This document shows, piece after piece, positions 15,981 through 23,773 of a stretch of 36,241 nt of DNA. The stretch is from CAYLHF01 sp964383365 (GTDB lineage: Bacteria > Bacteroidota > Rhodothermia > Rhodothermales > UBA10348). A model generated the notes under the pieces. That model had not been told where the DNA came from and ran no database searches. It saw only the letters and a program-made list of their open reading frames with translations. Location: positions 1 to 36,241 of the forward strand of contig CAYLHF010000030.1 in NCBI GenBank assembly GCA_964383365.1. Reading direction: 5' to 3'. A program made the translations under genes and the position numbers. Within the stretch, counting starts at the first letter, position 1; each line of letters begins with the position of its first letter.

Positions 15981-16802
15981 CTATTCACCTGTATGTGCAG
16001 TAAGAAAGTCTATAAGGGCACGGAGTTCTTTCGGCGAGACCTTGTCATAGAAACCGGATGCAGTAAGCGTTCCGATCATGACACCGCCCGGGTACCCATC
16101 GGCAATTTTTGCGTCCGGGTCCATGACTGATTCGTAGATATCGGCCCGTGAGAGTCGGTTTCCAACATCGTAAAGACTCGGACCGACCAATCGATTGGGT
16201 CCATCGATTGCGTGACACGTCGCACACATGAAGGTCTCAAAGACTCCTTTGCCGTCGAGTCCGGCTCCTACAGTGGCCGCAGTCGTTGCCGGCGCGGCCG
16301 TCGCGCGAGGCGCACTTCCCGCTTCAGATTGTCCATCAAGTTTGGTATCCAGCGTGACCGTTGGTTCACCACCCTGACTCTGCAGGTAGGCTATAACTGC
16401 GAGAATTTCCTGATCTGAGAGTCCAATCGGCGGCTTGCTGATGACCGGCATGCCCGGGAGAAATCCGTCGACGATAAATGCGCTCGGGTCGTAGAGCGAC
16501 TGGGCGAGGTAGGCTACATCGCTCATTCCATCGACGCGCGAACCGGCCCGTGTGCCAATTCCGCCCAGATCCGGAAAACGAAGTCCCGATTGATCGGAGC
16601 CAACGGTATGGCATCCGAGGCACGTGCCTTTTCCCGAGACAATTTCGCCACCCAGGACAGCCAGTTCCGTCGGTGTGAGGTCGCCGCTAAGATCCGTGGT
16701 TTCGGGAGGATAGGTGATCTTCTGAGGGACGGTCTGACCTACATAGCTGTAGAACGCCAGGACAGCCAGGACGAACCCGAAAATTTTGAGACCCGTTTTC
16801 AT
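15981..16802 (-). CDS. Diheme cytochrome c, membrane-anchored
   Basis: The ATG at 16802 is preceded by a strong Shine-Dalgarno (GGAGG, 7 nt upstream), unusual in this window, so I prefer it to the in-frame ATG at 16832. The 273-residue protein has an N-terminal helix (about 5-22) that may stay uncleaved as an anchor. Two cytochrome c domains follow, with motifs CLGCH (61-65) and CATCH (193-197), separated by an Ala/Thr-rich linker (about 160-182). Methionine ligands are probable in LPGMPVIS and GGVMIGT. Its start overlaps the stop of the bd-like gene by 3 bp, so production is coupled. It probably serves as the immediate electron partner of that membrane protein. Confidence 0.9.
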   Translation of the reverse strand: MKTGLKIFGFVLAVLAFYSYVGQTVPQKITYPPETTDLSGDLTPTELAVLGGEIVSGKGTCLGCHTVGSDQSGLRFPDLGGIGTRAGSRVDGMSDVAYLAQSLYDPSAFIVDGFLPGMPVISKPPIGLSDQEILAVIAYLQSQGGEPTVTLDTKLDGQSEAGSAPRATAAPATTAATVGAGLDGKGVFETFMCATCHAIDGPNRLVGPSLYDVGNRLSRADIYESVMDPDAKIADGYPGGVMIGTLTASGFYDKVSPKELRALIDFLTAHTGE

Positions 16803-18631
16803 TCGGTCACCTCCCCGCTCGTAGCTTCCCACGGCTTTTTCCCCGATAACCCCGCCAGCCAGAAAACGATGGCGATGAACACGAAGAAAATGAATACCGT
16901 CACAGAAATGACATTTGCGGCGAAGCCCAGTGTTGGCGTGAAGGCATCAGGAGAGGTGTCCTGCATGACACCAAACACATGCCAGTGCTGGCGCATTCCC
17001 GCCCTTGCATAGCCCATGAGTCCCATAGTCCAGGCGAATGTGAGGGCGATGAAAAAGAGGGCATACTGGGCCCTGTCGGGAATTTCACCCCATTTGATGG
17101 ATCCCTTGGATTCTGCATTCCTGAACAGAAACACGTCGATAACGGTCACCGATATCATAGCGAAGAGGACGGATACGACCTGAGGTACCGAGAGACCGAT
17201 GCGTACTTTTGCCTCGACAAAATAGCCCAGGATTCCCAGGAATATGACGAACAGGCTGACCCCGATAAAAATTCCGAGCTGGATTCGTTTTCCTCTGGCG
17301 GCCCACGGAACCGTGGCTTCCTTATTCCCCCTTCGATACAGAAGGAAACTTATATAGGTGGTCAGAATGAGGATATTTACTGCCGTATTCTTCGCGGACA
17401 GGACCCCGAGTCCACCGAGCATTGGATGGTGGGCGCCCCCCATCCGGCGGGCCTCCTCTACCGAGGCGACGAGCGAATGGGGCGTCGCCCAGACGATAAA
17501 GGTCACCGTGATTGAAGCCAGCAGGTACTTGATGAACTTGTGATACCGCTCGGCACCCTCGATGCGGTCCATACTGACCCACAGATAGTAATTCGCGGCG
17601 AGAAAGAGATTTCCAATCAGGATCGCCTGAATGATGAACAGCCAGGAAAACGTCCCGCCCATGAGCGTGATACCCAGGCTTTGGGAGTAAGCGTAGATCT
17701 CTTTTCCCAACCAGTATCCGGCAAACGGGAGGGGTAGCAGAGCACTGATCGAAATGAAATTGCCCACATAACCCATCCAATCGTAATGTGCTCGTTCTTC
17801 GGGGGTCCTGGCTCCCAGATACTTGTAAGCACCGTAGGCAGCTGCGATCGACCCTCCAAATGCCACATTGGCAATGATGCGGTGGATGTTGATCGGCATC
17901 CAGATGAAATTGTTGATCGCGCCTGACAGACTCACGAGAGATCCGGTCTCGGAGATGCCACTCGGCGTGTTCATGAACGTCAGCCAGGCGTCCGCAATAA
18001 ACATGATGGCCGTCCCGACGACGTTGAGACCAATCCCCAGTGCCAGGTGGGTCTTGGGTGAAAACTTACCCCAACCATAGTAATAGGTATAGAGAAAGAT
18101 GGCTTCCAGGAAGAAGAGGAGTACGTACGGGAAGAATGTCCAACTGAAGATCGAAACCATGTACGTGGTCACCTTCGGATACAGGACGACCAACATGACG
18201 CTCATCAGCGCTCCAAGAGCGGCCGTAAATGAGAACGCCGTGGAGAGCAGCTTCGTGAATTCGTAGGCAAGCGCATCGTATCGCTTATCCTTGGTCACGG
18301 TACCGACGACCTCGATGATGAGGGCAAACATCGGAACGGCCAGCACAAACGCTGCGAACATCAGATGGAGCTGGGCAACGACCCAGATCGCGACCCGGCT
18401 ACCGACTACGGGAAACGCACGGTAGGCGACATCTCCACCCGCCGCGGCATCCTGGGACACCTCCTGCGGTATGGCCCCCGCCGGGAGCGCCATCCAGGCG
18501 AAAGCGAAAGCTGCCAGCAGAAAGGATAAGGAAATCGGAAGCAGGCGGGTGAACGACAGGTCACCGGTCTCTCGCAACAGACCGTCCCTATTCAACCGTG
18601 GTACGCTGCGTATTCTGGAATCGAATGACAT
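16799..18631 (-). CDS. Cytochrome bd oxidase subunit I-like protein (CydA-like, no CydB)
   Basis: This 610-residue polytopic membrane protein aligns by eye with CydA. Retained landmarks are the heme ligand region SRVAIWVVAQLHLMF (H89, equivalent of E. coli H19), FFLEAIFLYTYYYGW (about 173-187) and MPINIHRIIANVAFG (H250, equivalent of H186). An extra N-terminal helix (about 30-55) precedes the CydA-like core. The C-terminal half is long, and extra His-rich sites occur (GGAHHPMLGG; MRQHWHVFG). The glutamate eight residues before FLE (E. coli E99) appears to be absent. No CydB follows; instead three c-type cytochromes do. Bd-like proteins of this kind are known from Nitrospira-type genomes. It may be a quinol:cytochrome c oxidoreductase or an oxidase; the sequence does not decide. 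Confidence 0.88.
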   Translation of the reverse strand: MSFDSRIRSVPRLNRDGLLRETGDLSFTRLLPISLSFLLAAFAFAWMALPAGAIPQEVSQDAAAGGDVAYRAFPVVGSRVAIWVVAQLHLMFAAFVLAVPMFALIIEVVGTVTKDKRYDALAYEFTKLLSTAFSFTAALGALMSVMLVVLYPKVTTYMVSIFSWTFFPYVLLFFLEAIFLYTYYYGWGKFSPKTHLALGIGLNVVGTAIMFIADAWLTFMNTPSGISETGSLVSLSGAINNFIWMPINIHRIIANVAFGGSIAAAYGAYKYLGARTPEERAHYDWMGYVGNFISISALLPLPFAGYWLGKEIYAYSQSLGITLMGGTFSWLFIIQAILIGNLFLAANYYLWVSMDRIEGAERYHKFIKYLLASITVTFIVWATPHSLVASVEEARRMGGAHHPMLGGLGVLSAKNTAVNILILTTYISFLLYRRGNKEATVPWAARGKRIQLGIFIGVSLFVIFLGILGYFVEAKVRIGLSVPQVVSVLFAMISVTVIDVFLFRNAESKGSIKWGEIPDRAQYALFFIALTFAWTMGLMGYARAGMRQHWHVFGVMQDTSPDAFTPTLGFAANVISVTVFIFFVFIAIVFWLAGLSGKKPWEATSGEVTE

Positions 18632-19395
18632 CAGAGGGCAGCCTCCTCAGTCATCTGAACAAGCCATGCGTCGACCTCAGCCTGGGATTCGACCGTCAGG
18701 AAGCCTCGCATCCGGTAGTGACTAAGCCCGCAGAGTTGGGCGCAGGCGATTTCAAATTCACCCGTCTTTACCGGCTTAAACCCGATGGGGATCTCGAGAC
18801 CGGGGATCGCATCCTGCTTGATGCGCATCTCTGGAAGCGAAAAACTGTGGATCACGTCTTTTGACGTGAGGTGAACAATCGCCGGACGATTTACCGGCAG
18901 ATGAAGCTCATTTACCATAACGACGTCGTCAGCACTCGCCGGATCTGTCGAATCCAGCCCGATTGGATTGGATACGACATCTACGAGAGCGATTTCCCGC
19001 CTCCCAAATACGCCGTCCGGGCCGGGGTAGTGTATATTCCAGGCGAATTGTTCTGCGATGACGTGGACTTCGAAAGCAGATTCGGCCATCGGGAACTCAT
19101 TTTTGAGCGTGTTCCACATCGGAAAAGCGAACCCGACCAGGAGAGTAGCTTCTGCCAGAATAACACCGGCTTCCTGAATCTTCGAATATTTACCGGTGGT
19201 GCCCTCATAACTGGCCGTCGGATTGTTCGATCGTCGGAATCGGATCAGCGTATAGATAAAGAACGTCCCCCATCCGACGAAAAGCAGTAGCATGAGCCAG
19301 TGAACCATGGCCATCATGAAGTCGATGTCACCCGCGTGAGCCGAAGCCTCCGTTGGCATTCCCAGAAATTTGCTGATATCGAGTAATTCTCTCAT
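18631..19395 (-). CDS. coxB: Cytochrome c oxidase subunit II (CuA)
   Basis: This 254-residue subunit has two transmembrane helices (about 28-52 and 76-95) and a periplasmic cupredoxin domain. The EQFAWNIHYPGPDG segment (about 115-128) is typical. CuA ligands are all present: H183 in DVIHSF, and CAQLCGLSHYRM with C218, C222, H226 and M229. The residue between the cysteines is Gln220 where most family members have Glu, whose carbonyl is a CuA ligand and whose side chain binds Mg in mitochondrial-type enzymes. There is no fused cytochrome c domain, so electrons must come from separate cytochromes or the cupredoxin. It is the last cox gene of the set and overlaps the bd-like gene by 1 bp. Confidence 0.95.
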   Translation of the reverse strand: MRELLDISKFLGMPTEASAHAGDIDFMMAMVHWLMLLLFVGWGTFFIYTLIRFRRSNNPTASYEGTTGKYSKIQEAGVILAEATLLVGFAFPMWNTLKNEFPMAESAFEVHVIAEQFAWNIHYPGPDGVFGRREIALVDVVSNPIGLDSTDPASADDVVMVNELHLPVNRPAIVHLTSKDVIHSFSLPEMRIKQDAIPGLEIPIGFKPVKTGEFEIACAQLCGLSHYRMRGFLTVESQAEVDAWLVQMTEEAAL

Positions 19396-19431
19396 AGTGG
19401 TAAGGGTGGCTTGCCTCTCGGACAGCCTGAT

Positions 19432-19731
19432 TCAGTCCAGATCGGTTGGTTCTGTTGTGGAATGCATCGTGCCATCGTCGTCGATCGTGACGTGACCTTC
19501 GGCAATCGCGATTCCGCGCGTGTGGGCCCTGTTGAAGAAGGAGAAAACTCCTCCAAACACAAACGTGATCATCATCAACAGGCCAAACATGGAGGCGCCG
19601 ATGGCCTGAACGGTAGGAGAGTCGGCGGCGGCACCAAAACACTTTTCACAGGCATAGCTTGCTTCGGGGCTCGCCAGAATGACGATACCCAGAATCAAGG
19701 TCGCTCTCAGATAGGACGTACGTCGTTTCAT
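19432..19731 (-). CDS. Small membrane protein with N-terminal CxxC, oxidase-cluster type
   Basis: This 99-residue protein has a signal peptide (about 1-27) directly followed by CEKCFGAAADSP, then one transmembrane helix (about 42-66) and a short acidic tail. Similar small proteins with a CxxC(F/Y)G...SP motif just after the signal cleavage site are, to my recollection, common beside heme-copper oxidase genes of Bacteroidota and relatives, but no function has been established. The exported cysteine pair could bind copper or heme or act in thiol exchange during CuA assembly. It lies 36 bp upstream of coxB and 7 bp downstream of the next small ORF. Confidence 0.75.
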   Translation of the reverse strand: MKRRTSYLRATLILGIVILASPEASYACEKCFGAAADSPTVQAIGASMFGLLMMITFVFGGVFSFFNRAHTRGIAIAEGHVTIDDDGTMHSTTEPTDLD

Positions 19732-19738
19732 GGTACTG

Positions 19739-19936
19739 TTAGAAAAAGCCTACGTGTTTCATCTTCTTGAGAAAACGGATCCCATACAGAACGAGGAGGA
19801 TCCCACCAGCGACTGCGAGCGCCGCCCACGCAAATCGCATGCTGCCCTCAACTGTCGTCATCGAATAGACGGCCAGTCCGAACGTCAAGACAGCGCTGAT
19901 ACTGATAAACGCAATATGAAAAGCTTTAAGTGACAT
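19739..19936 (-). CDS. Two-helix small membrane protein of the oxidase cluster
   Basis: This 65-residue protein has two hydrophobic helices (about 5-25 and 33-55) and a basic end (RFLKKMKHVGFF). The start MSLKAFHIAFI is typical of tiny ORFs located between oxidase subunit IV and subunit II genes in related bacteria. It overlaps the subunit IV gene by 11 bp. A structural or assembly role in the oxidase is likely from position only; the sequence has no catalytic motif. Confidence 0.75.
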   Translation of the reverse strand: MSLKAFHIAFISISAVLTFGLAVYSMTTVEGSMRFAWAALAVAGGILLVLYGIRFLKKMKHVGFF

Positions 19937-20264
19937 GGCGTATCCCCTCGTGAATTAAGGCACTCCCGATCTGATCATTATGGGCACTGACGAAAAGAAC
20001 GATCATCGAAACAAGGAAAACCACAGTAAGGATGAGGAGCCAGAAGACCATCTTTTTCTCTGTCAGGAGATGCATGAAATGCGCGGCAACGAGCCCCCCT
20101 TTCAATGCCGCGATGGAAAGAGCGATGATCAGGGCCGGAAGAATTGGGAGATGCAGGTAACCGACGGCGACCGTTACGATCGTAAGGACCGCCAATGATC
20201 CGAAAATCATCATATACACCCTGACGTGGGCGCGGACTTCTTCGATGCTATGTGATTCAGACAT
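19926..20264 (-). CDS. Cytochrome c oxidase subunit IV (CtaF/CyoD type)
   Basis: From the ATG at 20264 this is a 112-residue protein with three transmembrane helices and the family motif ALKGGLVAAHFMHL in the second. The longer frame to 20378 adds 38 residues that overlap the subunit III gene and are a shadow. Subunit IV proteins of caa3 and bo-type oxidases help stabilise the CuB site and assembly. It lies 2 bp after subunit III. Confidence 0.9.
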   Translation of the reverse strand: MSESHSIEEVRAHVRVYMMIFGSLAVLTIVTVAVGYLHLPILPALIIALSIAALKGGLVAAHFMHLLTEKKMVFWLLILTVVFLVSMIVLFVSAHNDQIGSALIHEGIRHVT

Positions 20265-20266
20265 GG

Positions 20267-20884
20267 TTACAGCAGGTAGATGGTCGGAAAGAGAAAAATC
20301 CAGACGATGTCGACGAAGTGCCAGTAAAGACCGGCTACTTCGATGCGATTGCGGAACTGGGTCGGGTTGGTTTTCCACATTTTCGCGCCCGGCCCAAGGA
20401 AATATCCGTTCACGATGATTCCGCCGATCACGTGAAGCATATGAAGTCCGGTCAGCACGAAGTAAATCCCGAGAAACGTTGATTCCGACGGGAAGAGTCC
20501 GTGTTCGAACTTGGCGCCGTACTCGAACGCTTTCACGATGAGAAAAACGAACGAGAGGGCGATCGTAAGGCTCATGTAGAGACGGTACCGGTCAAATCGG
20601 TCCATCATGAGGGATGCCCATGCCATTACGATGGTGACGGACGATGAGATGAGTACAAACGTGTTCAATGTGGCCAGCGGGACATTCAGCACTTCCGAAG
20701 CATGATGGTAGACGTGCCCCGCCATTTCGCCGGGCCACTCGGCAGCGCCCATCCGGAGAAAGATATACGCAGAGAACAGCCCACCGAAGAGCATGATTTC
20801 AGACGCGAGAAAAAGCCAGATACCAATCTTGGAGTTGGTTACTCCGGTGTCCGGGCGGGCCTTTACGGTATACGGAATTTCCAT
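20267..20884 (-). CDS. coxC: Cytochrome c oxidase subunit III
   Basis: This 205-residue protein has five or so transmembrane helices, typical of bacterial subunit III. The conserved WLFLASEIMLFGGLFSAY segment carries the buried glutamate near the D-channel entry. GLHMLHVIGG and the terminal YWHFVDIVWIFLFP segment are also conserved. Its ATG overlaps the subunit I stop by one base. It stabilises the catalytic subunit and proton uptake. Confidence 0.96.
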   Translation of the reverse strand: MEIPYTVKARPDTGVTNSKIGIWLFLASEIMLFGGLFSAYIFLRMGAAEWPGEMAGHVYHHASEVLNVPLATLNTFVLISSSVTIVMAWASLMMDRFDRYRLYMSLTIALSFVFLIVKAFEYGAKFEHGLFPSESTFLGIYFVLTGLHMLHVIGGIIVNGYFLGPGAKMWKTNPTQFRNRIEVAGLYWHFVDIVWIFLFPTIYLL

Positions 20885-22632
20885 TACGAAGTCGGGTTTG
20901 GCTGATTCTGGGGTGTAAAGTCCGTGTCCGCTCCGGGTACACTGTATTCATACGGGCCCCGATAGACGGTCGGCGTCGTTTCAAAATTGCCATGGGCTAC
21001 CGGAGGTGTGGGCGTAGCGGTCCACTCGAGCGTCGTCGCATGCCACGGATTTTCTTCCGTCTTCTTTCCCTTCCAGATGCTGTAGAAAAAATTGATGATG
21101 AACGGGATCTGGATTACGGCCATTACCCAGGCAAAGATCGACATGACCTCATTGTAATGGATGACACCCTGGGCAAAATCGTACGACGCACCGCCATCGT
21201 ACAGTCTTCTGGAAACGCCGGCCAGCCCCTGGATAAACATCGGAAAGAAGATGCCGTTCATGCAGATAAACGTTCCGAAGAAATGGAATTTTCCCCAGAA
21301 GTCGTTCATCTGGCGGCCCGTCACTTTGGGGTACCAGTAATAGATCCCGGCAAACAGCGCCATGATCGTTCCGGGCGCCACCACGTAATGAAAATGACCG
21401 ATCACGTACATGGTGTCATGAAGGGGTATGTCGGTCGGTGCCAGCCCCAGGGGCAATCCGGTCAGTCCGCCCATTCCGAACATGGGCAGGAAGGCCAGGG
21501 CAAAGAGCATGGGAGTCGTATAGCGGATCGACGCTCCCCACAGGGTCAGGAACAATCCGGACAGCACGATAACCGATGGAATTGATATGATCATCGTGGT
21601 GATCTGGAAAAACGTACTCAGAGACGTACCCATTCCGGTAATGAACATGTGGTGCGCCCAGACGATAAAGGACATGAATCCGAGGAATCCGATCGAGTAG
21701 ACGAGTAATTTGTATCCCCAGAGTGGCTTTCGCGTATTATTTACGATGATTTCGGTGACGACGCCCATTGCAGGGAGGATCAGGACGTATACCTCAGGGT
21801 GAGCGAGAAACCAGAACAGATGTTGCCAGAGTAGCGGACTCCCACCACCGCTCACGTCCAGGGGTGCTCCGCTGACTACGAGTCCCGCAGGCAGAAAGAA
21901 ACTCGTTCCTACGAGACGATCGAAGATCTGAAGGACGCCTGCTGCCTCGAGCGGAGGGAACGCCAGGAGCAGCAGGAACGATGTCACGAACTGTGCCCAC
22001 ACAAAAAAGGGCATACGAAAATAGGACATCCCTTCAGCCCGAAGCTGAATGATGGTCGTCAGAAAATTTACCGCACCGAGAAGCGACGATGTGATCAGAA
22101 AAACCATTCCGAACAGCCACATGGTCTGGCCCATCGTCTCTATATCGGCCAACGGAGGATAGGATGTCCATCCGGATTTGGCCGCACCGGCGGGAACGAC
22201 GAAGCTGGCCAGCATGATCAGTCCACCCACCACATAGACCCAGTAGCTGGCCATATTGAGTTTCGGGAAGGCCATGTCAGGCGCTCCGATCTGCAGGGGC
22301 ACCAGGTAGTTGCCGAATGCGCCGACGGCGAGGGGAACGACACCGAGGAAAACCATGATCGTGCCATGCATGGCACCGAGTTGATTGTAAAACTCCGGTA
22401 ACATCGATCCGCCGGGCATCGTCTCGTCGCCGAACAACGAGCCGATGATTGGAAGCGATTCGCCCGGGTAAGCGAGTTGCCAGCGCATCAGCAGCATCAG
22501 GCCAAATCCAAACAGGAGAAACAGCAGGGCGGTCAGTCCATACTGGATGCCGATAACTTTATGGTCGGTCGAAAAAACGTACTTGCGCCAGAAACTCTGG
22601 GCGCCGTGTTCTTCTGTGTGGTCGTGGGTCAT
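20884..22632 (-). CDS. coxA: Cytochrome c oxidase subunit I (heme-copper oxidase, A1-like)
   Basis: This 582-residue protein has twelve helices. Heme and CuB ligands are present: H89 (MHGTIM), H278/Y282 in AHPEVY, H327/H328 in WAHHMF, and the two histidines of GHFHYVV. E280 in HPEVY marks an A1-type D-channel, and D119 and N126 in GAPDMAFPKLN are kept. In the K-channel helix the ungapped alignment puts V356 (IPSVIVLSG) at the place of the canonical lysine (PTGIKVFSW) and S353 at the threonine, so the usual K-channel is missing. The C-terminal tail from about 540 is proline-rich and polar. It heads the eighteen-gene minus-strand unit. It reduces oxygen with electrons from CuA and pumps protons across the inner membrane. 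Confidence 0.97.
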   Translation of the reverse strand: MTHDHTEEHGAQSFWRKYVFSTDHKVIGIQYGLTALLFLLFGFGLMLLMRWQLAYPGESLPIIGSLFGDETMPGGSMLPEFYNQLGAMHGTIMVFLGVVPLAVGAFGNYLVPLQIGAPDMAFPKLNMASYWVYVVGGLIMLASFVVPAGAAKSGWTSYPPLADIETMGQTMWLFGMVFLITSSLLGAVNFLTTIIQLRAEGMSYFRMPFFVWAQFVTSFLLLLAFPPLEAAGVLQIFDRLVGTSFFLPAGLVVSGAPLDVSGGGSPLLWQHLFWFLAHPEVYVLILPAMGVVTEIIVNNTRKPLWGYKLLVYSIGFLGFMSFIVWAHHMFITGMGTSLSTFFQITTMIISIPSVIVLSGLFLTLWGASIRYTTPMLFALAFLPMFGMGGLTGLPLGLAPTDIPLHDTMYVIGHFHYVVAPGTIMALFAGIYYWYPKVTGRQMNDFWGKFHFFGTFICMNGIFFPMFIQGLAGVSRRLYDGGASYDFAQGVIHYNEVMSIFAWVMAVIQIPFIINFFYSIWKGKKTEENPWHATTLEWTATPTPPVAHGNFETTPTVYRGPYEYSVPGADTDFTPQNQPNPTS

Positions 22633-22710
22633 AATTGATACGGGTGAACAGATCCAGAATACCCGGAGTCATCGCGGGGGAAGATCGGTCTGGAATGCGC
22701 TGGTAGGGAA

Positions 22711-22736
22711 TTCGCGCGGCCGGGAGGCCGCGCGAA
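22711..22736 (-). terminator. Strong 11 bp hairpin between the cupredoxin and coxA genes
   Basis: TTCGCGCGGCC (22711-22721) pairs perfectly with GGCCGCGCGAA (22726-22736) around a GGGA tetraloop. It lies 17 bp beyond the stop of the cupredoxin gene and about 80 bp before coxA. On the minus strand only a short T/C-rich run follows, so termination may be partial and act as an attenuator between the two units. Confidence 0.65.
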
Positions 22737-22752
22737 AATGGGACGCTCGACG

Positions 22753-23538
22753 TTAGCTGGCCGCTGCGTCCCCGAAAGAAAAGTTCAGCGTGGCCTGCTC
22801 TCCGTCGCCGACGGTTACCGACTGAGAGGTCGTTCCGTACTCTTCGTGCCACGCTTCGATCACGTAATCTCCCGCCGGGAGCCCTTCGATGGTGAAGGCT
22901 CCATCGTCTCCCGAGACGGCGAAATATGGATTACTGACTACTCCTGCCCATGCACCCATCCATGGATGAACATCACATTTTATTTTCATCATGACCTCAG
23001 GGACCCGAAAGGTGCGTTCCCGCTCGTCTCCCTGTTTGGGCATTCCAAAATTAAACGGACGATTTTCTTCAGCCATCGCGTGCAGGTTATGGAGCAGGGG
23101 ATCGCTGTTGAGCACTTTGAGTGTCTGCCCGACCATGATTCCGAAAACGTGCGGCTGATAGACGCATCCCGATTGATCGAAGACGACCGGTTCTGATGAA
23201 ACGGCAAACTGCTGGTCACCAAAGCCTTCCTTGACGTAGATGAATACGTTTCCGAGCGTACCGTTGTCGTTGACCACGACGGTTTCTGCCATCACTGGCT
23301 CGGAGTGCAGTTCGGCGCATTCACGATCCTGTCGGATCCGCTTCATTTTCGGAGCCGATCCGTTGAAGGCGATGGAGCCGGAAACTGAAGCGGTTCCGAG
23401 TGGCGCGGCTTCAACGGCAGCTACCGGAGTCTCGTCAGCTACTGGTGCGGCCGTTTCGGACGAGGATCCTCCACCACAGGCGGAGAGAAAAAATAATGTG
23501 GCGGCGACCACAGGTATGGGTCGGGACAGGTCTCTCAT
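22753..23538 (-). CDS. Cupredoxin-like lipoprotein with C-terminal carboxypeptidase-regulatory-like domain
   Basis: This 261-residue protein has a lipoprotein signal with lipobox LSAC (C21) followed by a Ser/Ala-rich linker. The cupredoxin-like domain (about 50-210) has candidate type 1 copper ligands H150 or H153 (DPLLHNLH) and C188, H191 and M194 (KCDVHPWM). The end, GDDGAFTIEGLPAGDYVIEAWHEEYG, is typical of MauL-like and carboxypeptidase-regulatory-like proteins found near respiratory gene clusters. It is upstream of coxA on the same strand, separated by a strong hairpin. It probably carries electrons in the periplasm, to CuA or in exchange with the c-type cytochromes. That assignment is inferred from copper ligands and context. 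Confidence 0.82.
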   Translation of the reverse strand: MRDLSRPIPVVAATLFFLSACGGGSSSETAAPVADETPVAAVEAAPLGTASVSGSIAFNGSAPKMKRIRQDRECAELHSEPVMAETVVVNDNGTLGNVFIYVKEGFGDQQFAVSSEPVVFDQSGCVYQPHVFGIMVGQTLKVLNSDPLLHNLHAMAEENRPFNFGMPKQGDERERTFRVPEVMMKIKCDVHPWMGAWAGVVSNPYFAVSGDDGAFTIEGLPAGDYVIEAWHEEYGTTSQSVTVGDGEQATLNFSFGDAAAS

Positions 23539-23773
23539 GGATCGATTGGATTGATGCGTCTGAGTGAGGTAGCAGGAGATTCAATTCAAAACGAGTTATT
23601 GTTGAATTCCTGTAAAAAATATGATACAAAAAATTGGGTGAAAGGAGCAAAGAGGAGGACTAATTCCGATATGAACGAAAGAGAATTCGACTGTGACTTG
23701 AGAATCAGGACAGGGTCCGTGTACATTGCACATCAGAAATTCACGAATACTGGTCGGGAACCCAGAACCCTCG
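23539..23773. promoter_or_regulatory. AT-rich divergent promoter region
   Basis: This 235 bp stretch separates the minus-strand cupredoxin/oxidase unit from the plus-strand DoxX gene and is clearly richer in A and T than its surroundings (runs such as TAAAAAATATGATACAAAAAATT). Perfect 7 bp arms AATTCAA (23583-23589) and TTGAATT (23602-23608) with a 12 nt spacer could be an operator. I cannot define -35/-10 boxes with confidence. Short open frames here have no protein-like features. Confidence 0.5.
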
